Shown here: positions 6,823 through 15,819 of the stretch, in pieces
Layout of the letters: every line of letters starts with the position of its first letter
How positions within the stretch are numbered: position 1 is the first letter of the stretch
Source: Pyrococcus sp. NA2
GTDB lineage: Archaea; Methanobacteriota_B; Thermococci; Thermococcales; Thermococcaceae
Direction of reading: 5' to 3'
Length of the DNA: 64,000 bases
Assembly: GCF_000211475.1 (NCBI RefSeq)
Contig: NC_015474.1
Span: 806,001 to 870,000 of the forward strand
Program-made: the position numbers and the translations under genes
The notes under the pieces: generated by a model
Database searches by the model: none
Told to the model about the DNA's origin: nothing
The model's input: only the letters and a program-made list of their open reading frames with translations

Positions 6823-9511
6823 TGTAGGTTATTACTATGATTATTGCGGCAAGAATTCCTGCAATAATTGCCAGTAGTTTAAGCCTCTCCCTGGTTTTGA
6901 TGTTCTCCTTAACGGGAACCTTTATTGTCCCCTCAAAGATGTAAACATTGTCATCTCCTTTTTCTTTGTCTCCAACAGCCCTAATCCTAATTAAAACATT
7001 ATAAGTTTTTGGAACGGCATCCTTGTCTATGGATAGCGTTATGACGCCTTCTCCACTTTGTCCTGGATCAAGCGTTCCTATGTAATCGGTTCTCTTTATG
7101 AGGGTGAATGGTTGTGAAGATCTAACGACACCCTCAATTACAACACTTTCCGCCTGCTCTCCGCCGATGTTCTTAACGGTTATGTAAACGTTTACATCCT
7201 TTCCCTGGAGAGGCTCACTTCCAAACCTGACGTTCGTTATAATCAACTTTGGCTTCTCTGCAATTATTATAGGAATGTTAATTGTTATGTTCCTAAAGTT
7301 GCCAGTTGGATCTCTATACTGGATTATAAGGGGAATTGCATATTTGCCTGCCTTGGCATTCTCGTCTACATCTACCTTGAACGAAGCTCTAGCTGAGTCA
7401 CCCTTGCCCAGGCTCCCAATGTTAATTATTTGGGTGCTCGTTTCGCTTAGCTTAAACGGTGGCCTTGGATTCGGTGTTACTATTATATAATCCGCCTTAC
7501 CATCACCAACGTTTTCTATTGTGAAAGAGATCTCAACATTTGAGGTTCCAGGGAGCACTCTTGAGGGTGAAGTGGAGATTGACGTTACAACGAGCCTTTC
7601 CATTCCCGTAACATCTATTCCGACAACCCTTTCATCAGTTATCTGTTCATCGTTGGGAGAGGATAAGTACCTAAGTTCTATCTTAAGTGGGTAAACGTTG
7701 TTTTCAAGTCTGTCATTGGCCTTAAGTATGAATTTCACCTTTATAGTCTGGTTAGGGAGAATCATACCATCATACTTGACGTTGTCCTCCCCAATAGGTA
7801 GGAACGCTGGAACCTGTTCTTCAGCAATCTGTCCTATCATCTGATTAAGAGCAGTCTGTAAGTTTTTAGCCAATTCTTCTCCGCCAGGAATTGGTAGGTT
7901 TGAAAGTTGTGAGAGATCAACTTTCTTTATCTCCCTCCTTACTAAGGTCATCGTTGGTATGATCCTAACTTCTAGTCCCTTAGCATAGCTTTCTCCCACG
8001 TTCCTTAGTGTAAGTGTTAGTTGGAATGTTGTACCAGGCTCAATTCTCTCTGGGCTCATCGTCACATTCTCTATCTCTATGAACGCTGTTCTCCTCCTCA
8101 AGACGGTTGTGGAAAACGTGAACTCCTGTGTTATCTCCTTATTGCTATCCCCAGAATGATACCTTATTCTAACCTTAAATACGTAAGTTCCAGTTTTAGC
8201 CGATTCCTCCACATGAAGCTTGAACGTCTCATTGAATTCCATTCCAGGATCGACGAACTTTACATAAAAGTTGCTTGGCGACCTTGGAGTAAACACCTTT
8301 CCAGTTAATTCTTCAAGGACTAACTCTCCCTTAATGTCTTTTGCAGTATCGGCACCAACGTTCTTGAATCTCACTTTTATATTAAAGTCATCTCCTGGAT
8401 GAACTACCTTTGGAACTTCCTGAATTATTATGAAGTTTGCTTCATAGTCCTTTGATACGGTAACCACGGCAGTGTCATACAAGACTCTCTGCTCTAGATT
8501 TCCCCCTCCTCCTAGTTTGTATGTGAAATATATCACTGTAAGATAGAGGGGATAATCTCCTGGCTTGGCGTTCTCGTTAACCTTGTAGAGAAACTTCACG
8601 ACTTTATCCTCACCAGGCTCTATGAACTCGATGAACTTCATTGAGCTCTCAGCTGGATACAATGTTCCTTGAATTGTTCCAGTCTGAGTTAGAATCTGAG
8701 GAACGATTGAAGCAACGTTCTCCTCTGTAGTTTCGGATTTACCAACATTTGGAACCACGGGTGTGGGAGATAATACCACGGTCACGAATCTGACTTTCCT
8801 CGATCCTATATTCCTTAAATGAACATTAACTGAGAAGTATTGTCCTGGCTTAACGGGGCCTTTAATATCTATTTTCGATAATAACAATCCTTGAACCATT
8901 GACACTCTCCATTGAATTGGTCCACTTATGCTAACCCTCACTCCGTTTGGATACGCCTGGAGAACCGTTATATACAAAGTTTTGCCTCTATATTCCACTT
9001 TGGCAGTCTCGTTGACACCAATTGGTCTGGCGTTTGGAACATAGTAGGCCTTTTCAAGGTCATCCAGTTTAATTCCTAATTCTGGGTGCTCTTCAATTGT
9101 CTTGACGATAGCGTCCCAGATCTCCATTTGGGAGGCAGTTGAAAGCCATCTAAGGAATTCTGCATATTCAATTGGGTTATCGGGATTATAGCCAAGTGTC
9201 TCTGCCATGGCCCTAAGGAACGTCTGATTTTGTAGAAGTTCTTGTACCTTTTCTGGATCCGGAACGTATATCAAAGTTAGATTCGGCCCTATAGGTTCCA
9301 TGTCTTCGTTAAACGCTATGAATACAGCTTTCCATTTCCCATCGTTTATGTCGTATACAACATCCTTTAAGAGTATCGTTACTGGGCCCACAAGCAGGTA
9401 ATCACCCTTATTCATGTATCCTTCATAGAGTAACTCCGGTCCTTGGGCAAGTGAGAGAGGGAGCATTCCCAATATTATTATAGCGATAAGTAAGGGTACA
9501 ATATTCTTCAC
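6806..9511 (-). CDS. Secreted membrane-anchored protein with CARDB/S-layer-like repeats
   Basis: The 901-residue protein has a signal peptide (hydrophobic residues 4-22 ending SLAQG) and a single C-terminal membrane helix with a KRRK stop signal. Between them are four or more repeated Ig-like modules of the CARDB/COG1361 type, recognisable by motifs such as VNVHLRNIGSRK, IKVRFKNVGADTA, LTLTLRNVGESYAKG, ISFTIENVGDGKAD and VYITVKNIGGEQAE. The bulk of the chain should lie outside the cell. Its ATG overlaps the stop of the MMPL exporter gene by four bases, so the two are an operon and the protein is likely an extracellular partner of the exporter. Confidence 0.85.
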   Translation of the reverse strand: MKNIVPLLIAIIILGMLPLSLAQGPELLYEGYMNKGDYLLVGPVTILLKDVVYDINDGKWKAVFIAFNEDMEPIGPNLTLIYVPDPEKVQELLQNQTFLRAMAETLGYNPDNPIEYAEFLRWLSTASQMEIWDAIVKTIEEHPELGIKLDDLEKAYYVPNARPIGVNETAKVEYRGKTLYITVLQAYPNGVRVSISGPIQWRVSMVQGLLLSKIDIKGPVKPGQYFSVNVHLRNIGSRKVRFVTVVLSPTPVVPNVGKSETTEENVASIVPQILTQTGTIQGTLYPAESSMKFIEFIEPGEDKVVKFLYKVNENAKPGDYPLYLTVIYFTYKLGGGGNLEQRVLYDTAVVTVSKDYEANFIIIQEVPKVVHPGDDFNIKVRFKNVGADTAKDIKGELVLEELTGKVFTPRSPSNFYVKFVDPGMEFNETFKLHVEESAKTGTYVFKVRIRYHSGDSNKEITQEFTFSTTVLRRRTAFIEIENVTMSPERIEPGTTFQLTLTLRNVGESYAKGLEVRIIPTMTLVRREIKKVDLSQLSNLPIPGGEELAKNLQTALNQMIGQIAEEQVPAFLPIGEDNVKYDGMILPNQTIKVKFILKANDRLENNVYPLKIELRYLSSPNDEQITDERVVGIDVTGMERLVVTSISTSPSRVLPGTSNVEISFTIENVGDGKADYIIVTPNPRPPFKLSETSTQIINIGSLGKGDSARASFKVDVDENAKAGKYAIPLIIQYRDPTGNFRNITINIPIIIAEKPKLIITNVRFGSEPLQGKDVNVYITVKNIGGEQAESVVIEGVVRSSQPFTLIKRTDYIGTLDPGQSGEGVITLSIDKDAVPKTYNVLIRIRAVGDKEKGDDNVYIFEGTIKVPVKENIKTRERLKLLAIIAGILAAIIIVITYIKRRK

Positions 9512-11751
9512 TCTCCCACCTCCTTTCTCAATTTCCTTCCGAATTCGAGCTGGAGTATAGCCGGAGTTACGATGTAGGCGGCAAACATCGAGGAAAATAT
9601 CCCCACAGCTAGAACCCTTCCAAAGTCGTGAATTGCCGTTAACTGGGCTGTCAATAGTGCCAGAAATCCACCCGCAGTAGTTAAAGCTCCAACAAGTATC
9701 CCTGGACCAACGCTTTCCATTGCAGTAATGATAGGTGTCCTATTTCCCTCTCTAAACTCCTCAAGGAACCTGTGGGTTATGTGCATTCCATAGTCAACAC
9801 CAAGTCCAACGATCATGGAAACAACTCCAGCGAGTGTTTGAGAGAAGGGAATGCCGGCTAGACCCATGTAACCTATCGTCCAAAAGGCTCCAAGGAACAT
9901 TGGCATTACCATTGCCAATGCTATGGTGGGCCTTCTGAATATTAGGAATACAACTAGCACAACTATGAGCGTTCCTATTGTGGATATCTTTCCAAGTTCT
10001 TCGTTGACTAAATTGTTTAAAACGTAATTTAGGTATGCTTCCCCTGCGAGTTCGGTTTTCACTCCGGGCGGGAAGTTGGCCCTTTTAAGTTCCCTTTCAA
10101 AGTACTCCATTATCCTATTGAAATCTTCTTGGGTTACTCCCATGAAGTTCCCTTTGAGCTTTATAATCGTCATTGAATAGTCAGATGATATCAATGAAGA
10201 GCCTTCAACAGCCTTCGCTATCTTATCCTTATCCTCTGGTATGTATCCGTATTTTTCAATGACTATATCAGCAATGCTTTCCGTCTCAAAAACGTTGTTT
10301 ATGTAGGAATCGGCCTTTATCTGCCTCTCAAACCTTAATATCGCCCTAACAAGGGATGGGTCTCTTACATCATCGGCCTTTATTAAGACAGTTATTTCGT
10401 CTTGACCTCCAAACTCTGAACGTATATCGCTTAAGGCCTGTATTTCTGGCAGACTTGTTGGTATCATCTTCTCCAATCTTACCTCAGTTGTTATCTTTGA
10501 AGTGCCGTATAGGGAAATCCCGGAGATAATTAATGCTATTAGAATAGCCGTCCAGGGAGTTCTCTTTATAAAGGCCCCCAATTTCCTAAATATGAATCCA
10601 ACTCTGCTTTTTCCACCTCCGATAGCTATTATATCATTTCTCTTCTTTAGTATCTTCTCCCTGAACTCTTCTTCTAAAATTGCCAGGGCAGGAGTTACGA
10701 CTACGGCATTTAAAGCTGTAAGTCCAAGACCCATCACTAGGCTAACACTAAGTCTTTTCAGGGACGGCAAAATTGAGAGTGATAGGGCAAGGAATCCCGC
10801 TATAGTCGTTAGTGCAGCTCCTAAAAGTGCCTTTCCTGTTTCTGCTATTGCTTCTTCTGCGGCTTCTTCCAGGGATTTTCCTTTGCCTCTCTCTTCATAA
10901 TATCTATTTGTCACATGTACACCATAATCTATTCCCATTCCTATTATCATTGCCCCTACGGTGCTCGTTGCTATGTCCATTGGTATTCCCAGCAATCCCA
11001 TGAATCCGAGTGTCATCGTGACTCCAAAGATGAGTGGAATTAGCGGGACAAGCATTCTTATTGGGGACTTGTAAAAGTATAGCAAGATCAAAACCACTAT
11101 CACTCCAGCTACGGCCATTGTTCTGTTCATATCATTCTGAAGCATCTCAAGTATCTTGTAAGTAATTCCAAGATCTCCAGTGAGAACGACTTTGACACCT
11201 TCAGGAAAGTTCGTCCTTTTGATTTCGCTGAGTATGTCATTGTAGACCCTGACTAGGGCCCTCTGATTCTTTTCCCTATTTAAGTTGACTATTACCAAAG
11301 TTGATGAGTAGTCACTGCTTATCAGGCCGTTCCTAGCTTCTGGTGGGAGCATGCTTAGAACGAAGTTGACCTCTTCAGTATTCTTTGGTAATCTTCCAAG
11401 AATTTGAACCATTAAATCTGCTATGCTGAAGGTTCCAGTTACATACTCCTTCTCCTTTAGTCTCTGTTCCAGGGAATAAATGGCATCTATAATCTTTGGA
11501 TCCCTTATATCCGTGACTTTCTCTGTGCTCTCTATCTTAACATATATCAATGCAGATCCGCTACCTCCGAATTCATTTTGAAGAGTGAAATAGCTTTTAA
11601 CAGCTTCCAAGTCAGGAGGTAGCTGTTTGGATAAATCTGTCTCGAATTTTAGCTTTGTAATTCCATATCCGGATAGTATTAGGAGGAAGAGGGTTATTAC
11701 AGCGAGTCCATGTCTGTACACGACTATTATTCTTGCCAACTTCCTCAACAT
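9508..11751 (-). CDS. RND superfamily (MMPL-type) exporter
   Basis: The frame opens at 11874 but the upstream part covers the promoter; the ATG at 11751 (MLRKLARIIVVYRHG) follows GGGTGAG and gives 747 residues. Two homologous halves each have one membrane helix, a large external loop and about five more helices. Each half carries the MMPL/SSD motif in the fourth helix: GMGIDYGVHVTNRYYEE near residue 272 and GLGVDYGMHITHRFLEE near 652. RND transporters use the proton or sodium gradient to move hydrophobic compounds; the substrate is unknown. It is transcribed divergently from a MarR-like regulator and coupled to the CARDB protein. Confidence 0.88.
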   Translation of the reverse strand: MLRKLARIIVVYRHGLAVITLFLLILSGYGITKLKFETDLSKQLPPDLEAVKSYFTLQNEFGGSGSALIYVKIESTEKVTDIRDPKIIDAIYSLEQRLKEKEYVTGTFSIADLMVQILGRLPKNTEEVNFVLSMLPPEARNGLISSDYSSTLVIVNLNREKNQRALVRVYNDILSEIKRTNFPEGVKVVLTGDLGITYKILEMLQNDMNRTMAVAGVIVVLILLYFYKSPIRMLVPLIPLIFGVTMTLGFMGLLGIPMDIATSTVGAMIIGMGIDYGVHVTNRYYEERGKGKSLEEAAEEAIAETGKALLGAALTTIAGFLALSLSILPSLKRLSVSLVMGLGLTALNAVVVTPALAILEEEFREKILKKRNDIIAIGGGKSRVGFIFRKLGAFIKRTPWTAILIALIISGISLYGTSKITTEVRLEKMIPTSLPEIQALSDIRSEFGGQDEITVLIKADDVRDPSLVRAILRFERQIKADSYINNVFETESIADIVIEKYGYIPEDKDKIAKAVEGSSLISSDYSMTIIKLKGNFMGVTQEDFNRIMEYFERELKRANFPPGVKTELAGEAYLNYVLNNLVNEELGKISTIGTLIVVLVVFLIFRRPTIALAMVMPMFLGAFWTIGYMGLAGIPFSQTLAGVVSMIVGLGVDYGMHITHRFLEEFREGNRTPIITAMESVGPGILVGALTTAGGFLALLTAQLTAIHDFGRVLAVGIFSSMFAAYIVTPAILQLEFGRKLRKEVGE

Positions 11752-11764
11752 GTTCTCACCCAAT

Positions 11765-11782
11765 TTTCGGAAATTTCCGAAA
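11765..11782. promoter_or_regulatory. 18-bp perfect palindrome, probable operator
   Basis: The sequence TTTCGGAAATTTCCGAAA is identical on both strands. It lies between the divergent exporter and regulator genes. For the exporter it falls just downstream of a TATA box and about 15 bases before the start codon, overlapping the expected transcription start. For the regulator it lies immediately upstream of the same TATA region. Such a position fits a dimeric winged-helix repressor controlling the exporter and itself. The binding protein is inferred from proximity. Confidence 0.7.
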
Positions 11783-11796
11783 GTTTTATAATTTTG
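11783..11796. promoter_or_regulatory. Shared divergent TATA box region
   Basis: GTTTTATAATTTTG reads as a TATA box on the plus strand (TTTATAATTT) and as ATTATAAAAC on the minus strand. Spacing places transcription starts near 11810 for the regulator and near 11760 for the exporter, assuming the usual 25-27 base archaeal distance. Both starts fall just ahead of the chosen start codons, leaving short leaders with ribosome sites. Confidence 0.55.
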
Positions 11797-11824
11797 AAAT
11801 TTAAAAATGTTATGGGGGTTAGGG

Positions 11825-12349
11825 GTGGGGGTCGAGGAGGCTAAGAGAATAGTCATGGAGACATTTGCAAACACCGCTAGGAGACTTGGACAAAGTGAGC
11901 TCGTTGGTTACATTTATGGAGCACTGTTCTTGTCGAACGAGCCCTTGAGCTTGAGTGAGATAGCAGAAATAACGGGTTACTCAGTATCTCATGTGAGCTC
12001 GGCAATGAGGGTTTTAGAGGGTGTTGGTTTAGTTCAGAGGATAAAGAAGCCTGGTGATAGAAGAGCGTACTTTGTGGCTACGAAGAACTTCTCTGAGTGG
12101 AGGAGTTCTGCCTTCTATGAGAAGATATTGAGGGACATAGATGAAACGAGGAAGAATTTGAAAACGGCATTAGAGAAGCTTGAAGGAGAGCATAGTGAGG
12201 AAGCAGAGAAGATTAGAAAAAAGTTGGAGATCGCTTTAAAGAGAAATGATGTTGCAAGAAGGCTATTAACACTGATCATGAACTTCAAGTCAGAGGAGGA
12301 GCTCTTGGAACTCCTGGAGGAATGCCTTAGCAAAGGGAAGAAAAAGTGA
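11825..12349 (+). CDS. MarR/GbsR-like winged-helix transcription regulator
   Basis: The product is about 174 residues. Residues 25-85 form a winged helix: LSLSEIAEITGYSVSHVSSA is the helix-turn-helix and RIKKPGDRRAYFV the wing, as in the GbsR/MarR group. The remainder is a long amphipathic helical region (ETRKNLKTALEKLEGEHSEE, then LEIALKRNDVARR) suited to dimerisation. An in-frame ATG at 11807 lies at or before the expected RNA start; the GTG at 11825, preceded by GGGGGTTAGGGG, is preferred. It is divergent from the exporter operon and next to a palindrome, so it likely controls export in response to a small molecule. Confidence 0.8.
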   Translation: MGVEEAKRIVMETFANTARRLGQSELVGYIYGALFLSNEPLSLSEIAEITGYSVSHVSSAMRVLEGVGLVQRIKKPGDRRAYFVATKNFSEWRSSAFYEKILRDIDETRKNLKTALEKLEGEHSEEAEKIRKKLEIALKRNDVARRLLTLIMNFKSEEELLELLEECLSKGKKK

Positions 12350-12403
12350 TCAGCCAGGAATCCGGTCATCACACATCAGCATCGATGGCGCTCATCATCA
12401 AGG
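12347..12403 (-). ncRNA. Box C/D guide RNA (downstream of hisS)
   Basis: On the minus strand all four boxes are canonical and correctly spaced: C (ATGATGA, 12398-12392), a 12-base guide GCGCCATCGATG, D' (CTGA, 12379-12376), a three-base spacer, C' (GTGATGA, 12372-12366), a 12-base guide CCGGATTCCTGG, and D (CTGA, 12353-12350). Archaeal RNAs of this form direct fibrillarin to 2'-O-methylate the base paired five positions from the D or D' box, predicted here to be a G in each target. It lies 12 bases after the hisS stop on the same strand, so it may be processed from the hisS transcript, and touches the end of the regulator gene on the other strand. Targets were not searched. Confidence 0.85.
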
Positions 12404-12414
12404 GTTAAAGTGTA

Positions 12415-13716
12415 TCAATCCTTAAAAATGATTTCCCTGACTTTCTCCTCGACATCCTGAATGTTGACTTCAGACTGTTCACCAGTTTCCATGTCTCTAA
12501 CCGTTACAACTCCCCTTTCAACATCCTTTTTTCCAACTATTATGGTAACTTTGACTCCAATTCTGTTCGCATAGTCAAGAGCTTTTCTAAGCTTTCTTCC
12601 TGTGAGTTCAAGTTCAGTTTTTATTCTCGCTCTCCTGAGCCTTGTAGTTATATCTATTGCTATCCTTCTCACCTCTTCAGTTATTGGAACAACAAATACA
12701 TCCGGCTCAACTCTAAGCTTAGGGATAAGTTTCTTCCATTCTAAAATTGGGATCAGTCTCTCTATTCCAATTGCAAATCCAGTTGCTGGAGTTGGTCTTC
12801 CACCGAAGACCTCTATAAGATTGTCATATCTTCCTCCACCGCCAATGGATCCTATTCCCAACTCATTTGGTGCAATTGCTTCAAAGACTATTCCAGTATA
12901 GTAATCAAAACCCCTCGCAATCCCTAAGTCAATTCTAATCCACTCACTAACTCCATACCATTCAAGGAGCTCTGTGAGTTTGTACAGCCTTGAGATTTCT
13001 TCCATAGATTTCCCACTATTGAATAACTCCTCAGCTAGGGGCAAGACATCATCAGGTTTTCCCTTGATGTTTATGAGCTCTAAGACCTTATTGATCTTAT
13101 TATCTTTCAATCCAAAATCCTTTAACGCTTTTATAAACTCTTCCTGGGTGAGTTTATCTCTTTTATCTATAATCCTCATGAGCCCTATGTTATCTCTAAC
13201 TCCAAGCATCTTTGCGAATTCGTCAAGGAGAATCCTATTCCCAATGTTGACGGTAAAATCTCTAAGTCCGGTAGCCAAGTAGCTCTCAACGAAGAGTGCA
13301 ATCACCTCAGCATCTGCCTCAACCTTGTCACTTCCAATGAGCTCAACGCCAGCTTGCCAAAATTCCCTATATCTACCGCTCTGTGGTTCCTCGTACCTAA
13401 ACATGTTTGCTATATAGTACCATTTTATTGGCTTTGGAGCGTTTTGAAATGAATTCACGTAAAGCCTTGCAACACTAGATGTCATGTCGGGTCTCAGAGA
13501 AACATCTCTTCCTCCCTTATCTTTGAAGGCGTAGAGCTGTTTTACTATCTCTTCACCACTTCTAAGCTGAAAAAGTTTTGTATACTCCATTACTGGAGTC
13601 AGAACCTCTTTAAAGCCATAAGCTTCAAATACCTCCCTTATTCTTTCAAATACCCATCTCCTCTTTATCATCTCCTCTGGGAGAAAATCCCTTGTTCCCT
13701 TAACTCTCTCGATCAT
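12415..13716 (-). CDS. hisS: Histidyl-tRNA synthetase
   Basis: The 433-residue class II synthetase charges tRNA-His with histidine. Motif 2 is FRYEEPQSGRYREFWQAGVE near residue 108. The histidine-specific region is IRIDLGIARGFDYYTGIVFE near 265, the motif 3 region is GGGGRYDNLIEVFGG then ATGFAIGIERL near 295-325, and the C-terminal anticodon-binding domain starts near FVVPITEEV. The start MIERVKGTRDFLPEEM matches the family. A guide RNA follows directly downstream, and a hairpin-forming sequence lies upstream at 13758-13787 near its promoter. Confidence 0.96.
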   Translation of the reverse strand: MIERVKGTRDFLPEEMIKRRWVFERIREVFEAYGFKEVLTPVMEYTKLFQLRSGEEIVKQLYAFKDKGGRDVSLRPDMTSSVARLYVNSFQNAPKPIKWYYIANMFRYEEPQSGRYREFWQAGVELIGSDKVEADAEVIALFVESYLATGLRDFTVNIGNRILLDEFAKMLGVRDNIGLMRIIDKRDKLTQEEFIKALKDFGLKDNKINKVLELINIKGKPDDVLPLAEELFNSGKSMEEISRLYKLTELLEWYGVSEWIRIDLGIARGFDYYTGIVFEAIAPNELGIGSIGGGGRYDNLIEVFGGRPTPATGFAIGIERLIPILEWKKLIPKLRVEPDVFVVPITEEVRRIAIDITTRLRRARIKTELELTGRKLRKALDYANRIGVKVTIIVGKKDVERGVVTVRDMETGEQSEVNIQDVEEKVREIIFKD

Positions 13717-13757
13717 CTTTTATCCCACTCCTCTATCCTTCCCTCGAATAAAAAAAT

Positions 13758-13787
13758 TTCGACGAATTTCCTTATGAAAGGGTCGAA
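13758..13787. repeat. Inverted repeat upstream of hisS
   Basis: TTCGAC and GTCGAA flank an 18-base spacer that itself contains TTTC and GAAA arms. On the minus strand it is followed by a run of T (ATTTTTTTATT) that may be the hisS TATA region. It could be an operator or mere structure; no function can be assigned. Confidence 0.35.
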
Positions 13788-13845
13788 CATACTTTCATAC
13801 TTCTATTGAAGGTAATCTGATATGTCAATCTGACAATTCTCAAAG

Positions 13846-13855
13846 CTTTTATACC
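13846..13855 (+). promoter_or_regulatory. TATA box for the alpha-oxoamine synthase gene
   Basis: CTTTTATACC lies about 25 bases before the expected RNA start near 13875, leaving a very short leader with GGTGAT before the ATG at 13885. Ten bases upstream is a small inverted repeat, TGTCA-atc-TGACA at 13823-13835, which could be a regulator site. Confidence 0.55.
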
Positions 13856-13884
13856 CTAATGTCCAAATGTAAATGGTGATTCTT

Positions 13885-15072
13885 ATGGGCAAGCTTGATT
13901 GGATTAAGGAGGAGCTTGAGGAACTTAAAAAGAAGGGCCTCTATGTGACAATTAGAGTTTTACAAAGTGCCCAGGGTCCTTGGGTGATTGTAAACGGTAA
14001 GAGAGTTCTTAACATGTGTTCAAACAACTATCTTGGCTTAGCTGCACATCCAAAGATAAAAGAAGCTGCCATTAGAGCGATTCTTGACTATGGTGTTGGT
14101 GCTGGAGCAGTTAGAACCATAGCCGGAACAATGGATCTTCATGTCGAACTTGAGGAGAAACTTGCAAAGTTCAAGAAGAGAGAAGCTGCGATACTCTTCC
14201 AGAGCGGTTACAATGCAAACTTGGGTGCAATAAGCGCTTTGCTGAGGAAGGGAGAAGATGGTGTATTCCTAAGTGAGGAACTTAATCATGCAAGTATTAT
14301 AGATGGAATGAGGCTTAGTGGTGCTCCAAAGGTCATTTACAAGCACATAGACATGGATGATCTCAAGAAGAAGCTTGAGGAGAACAAGGACAAGAAGAAG
14401 AAAATTATCGTCACCGATGGAGTCTTCTCAATGGACGGTGACCTAGCTCCACTCCCAGAGATAGTTGAGCTTGCTGAGCAATATGATGCGATAGTTTACG
14501 TTGATGATGCCCACGGAGAAGGAGTCTTGGGAAGCCATGGAAGGGGAATAGTTGATCACTTCAACCTTCACGACAAAGTTGACTTCGAGATGGGAACCCT
14601 CAGCAAGGCGTTTGGAGTCATAGGTGGTTACGTTGCTGGTCCAGAGGAAGCTATAGAGTACCTTAAGCAGAGGGCTAGACCATTCCTGTTCTCAAGCGCA
14701 ATGAATCCACCAGACGTTGCTGCGGCAATAGCTGCGGTCGAGATACTCCAGAAGAGCGATGAGTTAGTTAAGAAGCTTTGGGACAACACTCACTTCCTCC
14801 AGAAAGGACTCCGCGACTTGGGTTATGACCTAGGAAACACCAAGCATCCGATAACACCTGTAATGCTTTACGACGAAAAGCTAGCCCAGGAATTCTCAAG
14901 ACGCTTGTTTGAGGAGTATAACATCTTTGCTCAGGCAATAGTCTATCCAACTGTTCCACTTGGAACCGCAAGGATAAGGCTTGAGCCCTCAGCAGCCCAC
15001 ACTAAGGAAGATCTTAAGCTCGTCATAGATGCCTTTGAGGACTTAGGAAAGAAGACTGGATTCTTGAAGTGA
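13885..15072 (+). CDS. kbl: Alpha-oxoamine synthase, 2-amino-3-ketobutyrate CoA ligase-like
   Basis: The 395-residue PLP enzyme matches the glycine C-acetyltransferase/AONS family. [20 protein letters not shown] is the N-terminal signature, [12 protein letters not shown] the PLP ring-contacting segment near residue 208, and [12 protein letters not shown] near 240 holds the PLP-forming lysine. [15 protein letters not shown] is the C-terminal domain signature. The family condenses an acyl-CoA with an amino acid; Kbl cleaves 2-amino-3-ketobutyrate to glycine and acetyl-CoA in threonine breakdown. No threonine dehydrogenase is nearby, so the exact substrate is not certain. GGTGAT favours the ATG at 13885 over 13873. 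Confidence 0.85.
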   Translation: MGKLDWIKEELEELKKKGLYVTIRVLQSAQGPWVIVNGKRVLNMCSNNYLGLAAHPKIKEAAIRAILDYGVGAGAVRTIAGTMDLHVELEEKLAKFKKREAAILFQSGYNANLGAISALLRKGEDGVFLSEELNHASIIDGMRLSGAPKVIYKHIDMDDLKKKLEENKDKKKKIIVTDGVFSMDGDLAPLPEIVELAEQYDAIVYVDDAHGEGVLGSHGRGIVDHFNLHDKVDFEMGTLSKAFGVIGGYVAGPEEAIEYLKQRARPFLFSSAMNPPDVAAAIAAVEILQKSDELVKKLWDNTHFLQKGLRDLGYDLGNTKHPITPVMLYDEKLAQEFSRRLFEEYNIFAQAIVYPTVPLGTARIRLEPSAAHTKEDLKLVIDAFEDLGKKTGFLK

Positions 15073-15125
15073 GGTTTTTGTCGTTCTTTTCTTCTGTTCT
15101 TCTGGCCCGTGTACAAACGGCCATG
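15073..15125 (+). terminator. Pyrimidine-rich terminator and small hairpin
   Basis: After the stop codon comes a T-rich tract (GGTTTTTGTCGTTCTTTTC, then CTTCTGTTCTTC), typical of archaeal termination. It is followed by a stem TGGCC(C)GT / ACGGCCA at 15103-15123 with a six-base loop. Either could end the upstream transcript; the T-rich tract is the more likely signal. Confidence 0.45.
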
Positions 15126-15317
15126 ACCCGAGACTTACCAGTTGTATTACCATGCAACTCCTTTACTCAGGCTTCTTTTGGACTGTTCTAAGTGAAAAAC
15201 CCATGTTAGAATGAATTTATACTTAAAAAAGAAAGAATTTTACTAATAATAAATGGAAAAAGTTATAAGGGAAGATTGCACAGTAGATATTGCAGACAAC
15301 TTTATGGAGGTAACTCT

Positions 15318-15502
15318 ATGCGGTGGAAACCAATGTTTGCAGTCCTGTTGGGACTACTGATGGTTGGGGTGACTGCAGGAAGTGCAACGGCAACATCACT
15401 TTCCGCCCAAAAACCCTCACTCAGTTCATGAAGGATTTCCAGGCCAAGCCCCTTGTTTACACACCAACCCTTAAAAATGATTATAGTCTACCAAACCCAT
15501 GA
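15318..15502 (+). pseudogene. Fossil of a secreted-protein gene (signal peptide remnant)
   Basis: An ATG at 15318 after TATGGAGGTAACTCT opens a 37-codon frame: MRWKPMFAVLLGLLMVGVTA then a further 17 residues to a stop at 15431. The first 27 residues are a textbook signal peptide of a type common in Thermococcales. The frame stops shortly after the cleavage region; a different frame then runs 24 codons from 15428 (MKDFQAKPLVYTPTLKNDYS to a stop at 15502). This is best explained as a secreted-protein gene that lost its middle and suffered a frameshift. The rest of 15126-15317 holds only AT-rich sequence with possible promoter elements. Confidence 0.55.
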
Positions 15503-15511
15503 GGTGAGATC

Positions 15512-15814
15512 ATGAAGCGTTGGGCGCTGATACTACCACTCCTTTACTTTTTCCTCCTTTTCTTAATGGCGTTTGTTTTTAATTTCCCAAGGGAAGCTAC
15601 TAGACAATGGATGTGGATTCAAGTTGGGGGGATAGTCTTTATGGCAACATTAGGGTTATACTTTGATGGGTATGTTCTTCTGAGGGAAGTAATAGGAATT
15701 GGAACCTTTCTAATCCTGTGGCTAGGCCTATTTGTAGTGGATATTCAAAAAGAGTACTTCACCCTGTTGGGCCTTATCATAGAGCTGTTTTTGGTTTTAT
15801 TCTGGAGGAAATGA
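15512..15814 (+). CDS. Small membrane protein, unknown function
   Basis: The 100-residue product is mostly hydrophobic with about four membrane segments (residues 5-24, 35-50, 56-72 and 80-96) and ends in FWRK. GAGGTGAGATC precedes the ATG. I recognise no family. It sits between decayed coding sequence on both sides, so it may be a surviving member of a degraded locus. Confidence 0.6.
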   Translation: MKRWALILPLLYFFLLFLMAFVFNFPREATRQWMWIQVGGIVFMATLGLYFDGYVLLREVIGIGTFLILWLGLFVVDIQKEYFTLLGLIIELFLVLFWRK

Positions 15815-15819
15815 AATAA

